64,000 nt of DNA from Candidatus Eisenbergiella merdavium (lineage in GTDB: Bacteria; Bacillota; Clostridia; Lachnospirales; Lachnospiraceae), in the NCBI GenBank assembly GCA_019119595.1, contig DWWS01000036.1:18571-82570 (forward strand). Reading direction: 5' to 3'. The notes beneath the pieces are model-generated. The model saw nothing but the letters and a program-made list of their open reading frames with translations, did no database searches and was not told the origin of the DNA. A program made the translations under genes and the position numbers. Of the stretch, positions 60,890-64,000 are shown piece by piece; position 1 is the stretch's first letter; every line of letters begins with the position of its first letter.

Positions 60890-62449
60890 TCACTGAAAAT
60901 CGAAATCGTCGCCCTCCTCCACCCGGTCGATGTCAAAAAACATCTCATCCTCTCCGGGCTCATAGGCATAATCCATTTCCTTTCGTTCATGTCTTTTCGG
61001 CACGGGAAGCGGATTGGGAATGGGCTCTCCGGGAAGCGGCTCCCGCTTTGCCGCAAGGGTTCCTTCCCGCTGCGCTTCTCCCGCCGGAACGGCCTGGAAA
61101 GCCTCCTGTACGCCTTCTGCGTCCGTCCTCTTCCGGTCCTCCCGGAAGAAAGCGCCGTGCAGCCCCATCCCCGCCATGACGAGCCAGAACAGAAGCGCCG
61201 CCGCATCCTCCGCTCCGCCGTTTTCGGCGAACAGGCGCAAAAAGGTGGATATCAGAAAGGAGGGGAGCCATACGCTTCCCAGATTTCCCTTTTGATCAAA
61301 AAATCCGAAAACATACAGGATACACAGACAGACCAGAGGAATCGTCCAGTATGCCGCCGCTCCCGGGGCAAGAGCCGTATTTCCGGCAGAAAATCCTTCC
61401 GCCCAAAGCCCGCTCCCCGCAGGGACGCCGGGAAAGCCCCCCGCGAGTCCGTATCTTGCCGCAAGAATTTCCGCCGGGCCTTCTCCGGAAAGCCGGATCT
61501 GGATCGCCAAAAGGGCGGCATAGCCCAGCGCAGCCGCCAGAAGCAGCGCAAGACTCCCTGCCCTCTCCTGCGGCCTTCCGCCCGGCCGGACGAAAAGGGA
61601 TGCCCATACGGGAAAAATCAGCAGCGGGAAAAAGGCGAGATCCAGAAAAACGGCGGCTCCCGCAAAAAAGCCGCAGAGAACGGCGCAGCCTGCCAGGACG
61701 GCCAGGCTCCCATTTGCCCGACGCTTTTGCGCAGAAGACGGTCCGGCCAAAAACCGGTCTGTGCGCGTGATAAACAGAGAGGAAAAAAGCAGCAGAATCG
61801 AAGCCGCCGTCAGAAAGAAGCCATCCTGTCCGCCTGACGCGGACAGTCCCGGAAGAACAGGAAAAAAAGCCAGCACAGCCGTAACCGTCACAGCGGGAAG
61901 CCTTCCCGCAAGACGGCGGAGCGCCGGATAAAACAAAAGAACGCCCAGAGTCTCATACAGGGGCGGCAGAAAGCCTGCAGTCCGGATCCCGCTTTCCGTC
62001 AGGCCGGACAGGAGCAACTTCAGCCAGGCGTACAGAGAGGAAAAGGTAAGAGAAGCGAAGGGGAAGCCGGATAACGAGGTCAGGGCCGCCTGCGCCCCCC
62101 GCATGCCGCTGCCGTCGGCTCCGCCCATGCTCCAGAGACGGAGAGAAAAAGAAACGGCGATCAACAGGGTCAGGTAGCCCCCCTCGACGGCCCTTCTGAG
62201 AAAACCGCTCTTTTTCTGTCGCTTTTCTCTCCTTTTCGCCCCGCGCCTTCCGGAAAGCAGGCGGAAAGGAAGGAACAGGACAAGAAATAAAAGCAGGATC
62301 ACGCCTGCAGCCGCAGGCAGATACCACTGAGCCTCTCCCCATCCCAGAAGCATGCAGACCTCTTTCGCCTGTATGGTGAGCGCCGCGCAGACCGTCAGGC
62401 CGTACAGCGCCCATAATATATAGTTTACACCGCTTCTGCGATAACTCAT
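60890..62449 (-). CDS. Multi-pass membrane protein with acidic C-terminal tail
   Basis: 519 residues from the ATG at 62449 with GGGGGG upstream. About ten to twelve membrane helices resemble the GT-C (ArnT/PMT-like) glycosyltransferase layout, although the first luminal loop lacks a clear Asp-Asp/Glu motif (it holds RLWSMGGADGSG). The cytoplasmic C-terminus has PIPNPLPVPKRHERKEMDY and then a very acidic end (FFDIDRVEEGDDFDFQ), a tail I associate with a Lachnospiraceae membrane-protein family. Function unknown. Its ATG is 20 bp after the sulfhydrylase stop, so the pair is likely co-translated. Confidence 0.7.
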   Translation of the reverse strand: MSYRRSGVNYILWALYGLTVCAALTIQAKEVCMLLGWGEAQWYLPAAAGVILLLFLVLFLPFRLLSGRRGAKRREKRQKKSGFLRRAVEGGYLTLLIAVSFSLRLWSMGGADGSGMRGAQAALTSLSGFPFASLTFSSLYAWLKLLLSGLTESGIRTAGFLPPLYETLGVLLFYPALRRLAGRLPAVTVTAVLAFFPVLPGLSASGGQDGFFLTAASILLLFSSLFITRTDRFLAGPSSAQKRRANGSLAVLAGCAVLCGFFAGAAVFLDLAFFPLLIFPVWASLFVRPGGRPQERAGSLALLLAAALGYAALLAIQIRLSGEGPAEILAARYGLAGGFPGVPAGSGLWAEGFSAGNTALAPGAAAYWTIPLVCLCILYVFGFFDQKGNLGSVWLPSFLISTFLRLFAENGGAEDAAALLFWLVMAGMGLHGAFFREDRKRTDAEGVQEAFQAVPAGEAQREGTLAAKREPLPGEPIPNPLPVPKRHERKEMDYAYEPGEDEMFFDIDRVEEGDDFDFQ

Positions 62450-62469
62450 GTTTCCCCCCGCCTTCACAG

Positions 62470-63753
62470 TCAAATACGCGCAAGCGCCTGTTCCAGATCG
62501 GCAATGATGTCATCCGCATTTTCCAGACCGACGGAGAAGCGGATCAGCTCCGGATTCACTCCGGCTTCCTTCAGCTGCTCGTCGTTCATCTGTCTGTGCG
62601 TATGGCTTGCCGGATGCAGCACACAGGTCCTCGCGTCCGCAACATGGGTCACGATGGCGGCAAGCTCCAGCTTATCCATCATCCCCTCCGCCGCTCTTCT
62701 TCCGCCCTTCAGTCCAAAGGAGATCACGCCGCAGGTGCCGTTCGGCATATACTTCTGAGCAAGCTCGTAGTATTTGCTGCTCTTTAAGCCGGGATAATTC
62801 ACCCATGCAACCTTTTCATGGTTCTCCAGATACTGCGCCACCTTCAGGGCGTTCTCGCAGTGCCTTGGCATTCTCAGGTGCAGGGTTTCCAGGCCGATAT
62901 TCAGAAGAAAAGCGTTCATCGGGGACTGAATGGAGCCAAGATCCCGCATGAGCTGGGAGGTCGCCTTCGTGATGTAGGCCGCCTTTCCGAATTTTTCCGT
63001 ATAAACGATGCCGTGGTAGGACTCGTCCGGCGTGCACAGCCCCGGGAATTTGTCCGGATACAGGCTCCAGTCAAAATTGCCGGAATCCACGATCGCTCCG
63101 CCCACGCACATCGCATGGCCGTCCATATATTTGGTGGTAGAATGGGTCACGATATCCGCTCCCCATCGGAAGGGGTTGCAGTTAATGGGCGTGGCAAAGG
63201 TGTTATCCACGATCAGGGGAACCTGATGCGCATGCGCCGCCTTCGCAAATTTTTCGATATCCAGCACCACCAGAGCCGGGTTGGCGATGGTCTCCGCGAC
63301 CACACATTTCGTATTCTCCTGAAACGCGGCGCAAAGGGTGTCATAGTCGTCGTCCGGATCGACGATGCTGCAGGAAATCCCCATTTTCTTCATGGTGTTG
63401 ACGATCAGATTAAAGGTGCCGCCGTAAACCGTGGAGGAAAGCACCACGTGATCTCCCGCCTCGCAGATATTGAACACCGCGTAATAGTTTGCCGCCTGGC
63501 CGGAGGATGTGAGCATGGCCGCGACGCCGCCCTCCAGCTCGCAGATCTTCTGCGCCACGCAGTCATTGGTGGGATTCTGCAGCCTGGTATAGAAATAGCC
63601 GGATTCCTCCAGATCGAACAGCCTGCCCATCTGCTCGGAGCTTTCATATTTGAAGGTCGTGCTCTGATAAATGGGAAGCACGCGGGCCTCCCCGTTCTTC
63701 GGCTTCCAGCCGGACTGAATGCAAATCGTTTCCTTTTCGTATGGTTTCTTCAT
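62470..63753 (-). CDS. metY: O-acetylhomoserine sulfhydrylase (homocysteine synthase)
   Basis: 427 residues of the Cys/Met-metabolism PLP family. YTRLQNPTNDCVAQKI near residue 55, VVLSSTVYGGTFN near 105, and the Schiff-base lysine in VTHSTTKYMDGHAM near 208 are present. Length and the terminal region (VLHPASHTHRQMNDEQL) fit the O-acetylhomoserine type that makes homocysteine from sulfide. A GGGGAT site precedes the ATG. I see no SAM or T-box riboswitch in the 114-bp upstream gap, only a GC hairpin. Confidence 0.93.
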   Translation of the reverse strand: MKKPYEKETICIQSGWKPKNGEARVLPIYQSTTFKYESSEQMGRLFDLEESGYFYTRLQNPTNDCVAQKICELEGGVAAMLTSSGQAANYYAVFNICEAGDHVVLSSTVYGGTFNLIVNTMKKMGISCSIVDPDDDYDTLCAAFQENTKCVVAETIANPALVVLDIEKFAKAAHAHQVPLIVDNTFATPINCNPFRWGADIVTHSTTKYMDGHAMCVGGAIVDSGNFDWSLYPDKFPGLCTPDESYHGIVYTEKFGKAAYITKATSQLMRDLGSIQSPMNAFLLNIGLETLHLRMPRHCENALKVAQYLENHEKVAWVNYPGLKSSKYYELAQKYMPNGTCGVISFGLKGGRRAAEGMMDKLELAAIVTHVADARTCVLHPASHTHRQMNDEQLKEAGVNPELIRFSVGLENADDIIADLEQALARI

Positions 63754-63774
63754 CTTGCGTTATCCCCATCTGCC

Positions 63775-63800
63775 GCGGCGGACTGGGATCCTTCCGCCGC
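63775..63800. repeat. GC-rich hairpin upstream of the sulfhydrylase gene
   Basis: GCGGCGGA (63775-63782) and TCCGCCGC (63793-63800) form an 8-bp stem with a 10-base loop, 22 bp before the ATG. No U-tract follows on the minus strand. Confidence 0.7.
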
Positions 63801-63867
63801 CGCGCTATGTATTCTATATGTGGACGGACGATTCCCTTACCGGCGGCTGCCGACAGGTCATGTCCCT

Positions 63868-64000
63868 TTACTCGTTCCAGTTGTGGTAGACGGCCTGTAC
63901 GTCGTCGTCATCATCCAGCAGATCCAGTGTCTTCTGCAGGTTCTTGACAGCCGTTTCGTCGGTGAGATCCACATAATTCTGCGGGATCATGGTCACCTCC
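63868..64000 (-). CDS. YebC/PmpR-family regulator, 3' end only
   Basis: Only the last 44 codons are in the window. They end in [20 protein letters not shown], the acidic loop and terminal motif typical of YebC/PmpR proteins, which are DNA-binding regulators or, as recently argued for some members, aid translation of proline-rich stretches. The rest of the gene lies beyond the right edge. Confidence 0.85.
   Translation of the reverse strand, partial: EVTMIPQNYVDLTDETAVKNLQKTLDLLDDDDDVQAVYHNWNE

Noticed and set aside
63754..63867. SAM or T-box riboswitch upstream of the sulfhydrylase gene
   Set aside because: The gap is only 114 bp, and I see one simple GC hairpin with no conserved riboswitch core.

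Overview
The window reads as chromosomal core sequence of a GC-rich, anaerobic, spore-forming Firmicute, most likely a Lachnospiraceae member (class Clostridia). The support is the gene content and order: sporulation genes yqfC-yqfD next to phoH-ybeY, an mreBCD-PBP2-minCDE-rodA-mgsA cluster, a DUF4321 gene before radC, sepF beside a PLP-homeostasis gene and an HlyD-like gene, fhs-folD beside an NfnAB-type pair, and a membrane protein with an NPLPVPKRH tail. I see no rRNA, tRNA, IS element, prophage or CRISPR array. Almost every gene is on the minus strand; only the histidine kinase at the left edge, dtd and a small DUF4190-like frame are on plus.

Layout, left to right. 1-5.4 kb: the 3' part of a sensor kinase, a XerS-like tyrosine recombinase, a TtcA-type tRNA thiolation protein, dtd, an alkyltransferase-like protein lacking the acceptor cysteine, and a cytidylate-kinase-like protein. 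5.4-10.8 kb: rluD-lspA-aroB (overlapping genes), then sepF-yggS-HlyD-like. 10.8-22.2 kb: a short P-loop ATPase gene with its own promoter and terminator, then an apparent 11-gene cell-shape operon transcribed leftward from a promoter at 22.2 kb: DUF4321, radC, mreB, mreC, mreD, PBP2, minC, minD, minE, rodA, mgsA, and the D-Ala-D-Ala carboxypeptidase. 22.3-33.7 kb: a methionine-gamma-lyase-like PLP protein, then miaA-mutL-mutS and miaB, with a heparinase II/III-family lyase and a small membrane protein inserted between mutS and miaB.

33.7-41.4 kb: pepT, proA, fthC, ynzC-type DUF896, proB and two FAD proteins; a tandem pair of three-hairpin palindromic elements lies between proB and ynzC. 41.5-47.3 kb: a BofC-like protein, a SpoVB/MurJ-type flippase, ybeY, phoH, yqfD and yqfC. 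47.3-56.5 kb: a VOC-GNAT fusion, rlmH, two zinc-ribbon membrane proteins flanking an NfnAB-type FAD/NAD pair, folD and fhs. 56.5-64 kb: ftsK/spoIIIE, tepA, a multi-pass membrane protein, an O-acetylhomoserine sulfhydrylase and the 3' end of yebC.

The main themes are cell elongation and division-site placement, tRNA modification with mismatch repair, proline and one-carbon metabolism, sporulation, and NAD(P)/ferredoxin electron transfer. Several intergenic gaps between co-directional genes hold strong hairpins without a U-tract, and one gap holds an 88-bp-period tandem palindromic repeat. I regard these as the least explained sequences here. I did not find a convincing new multi-gene system.
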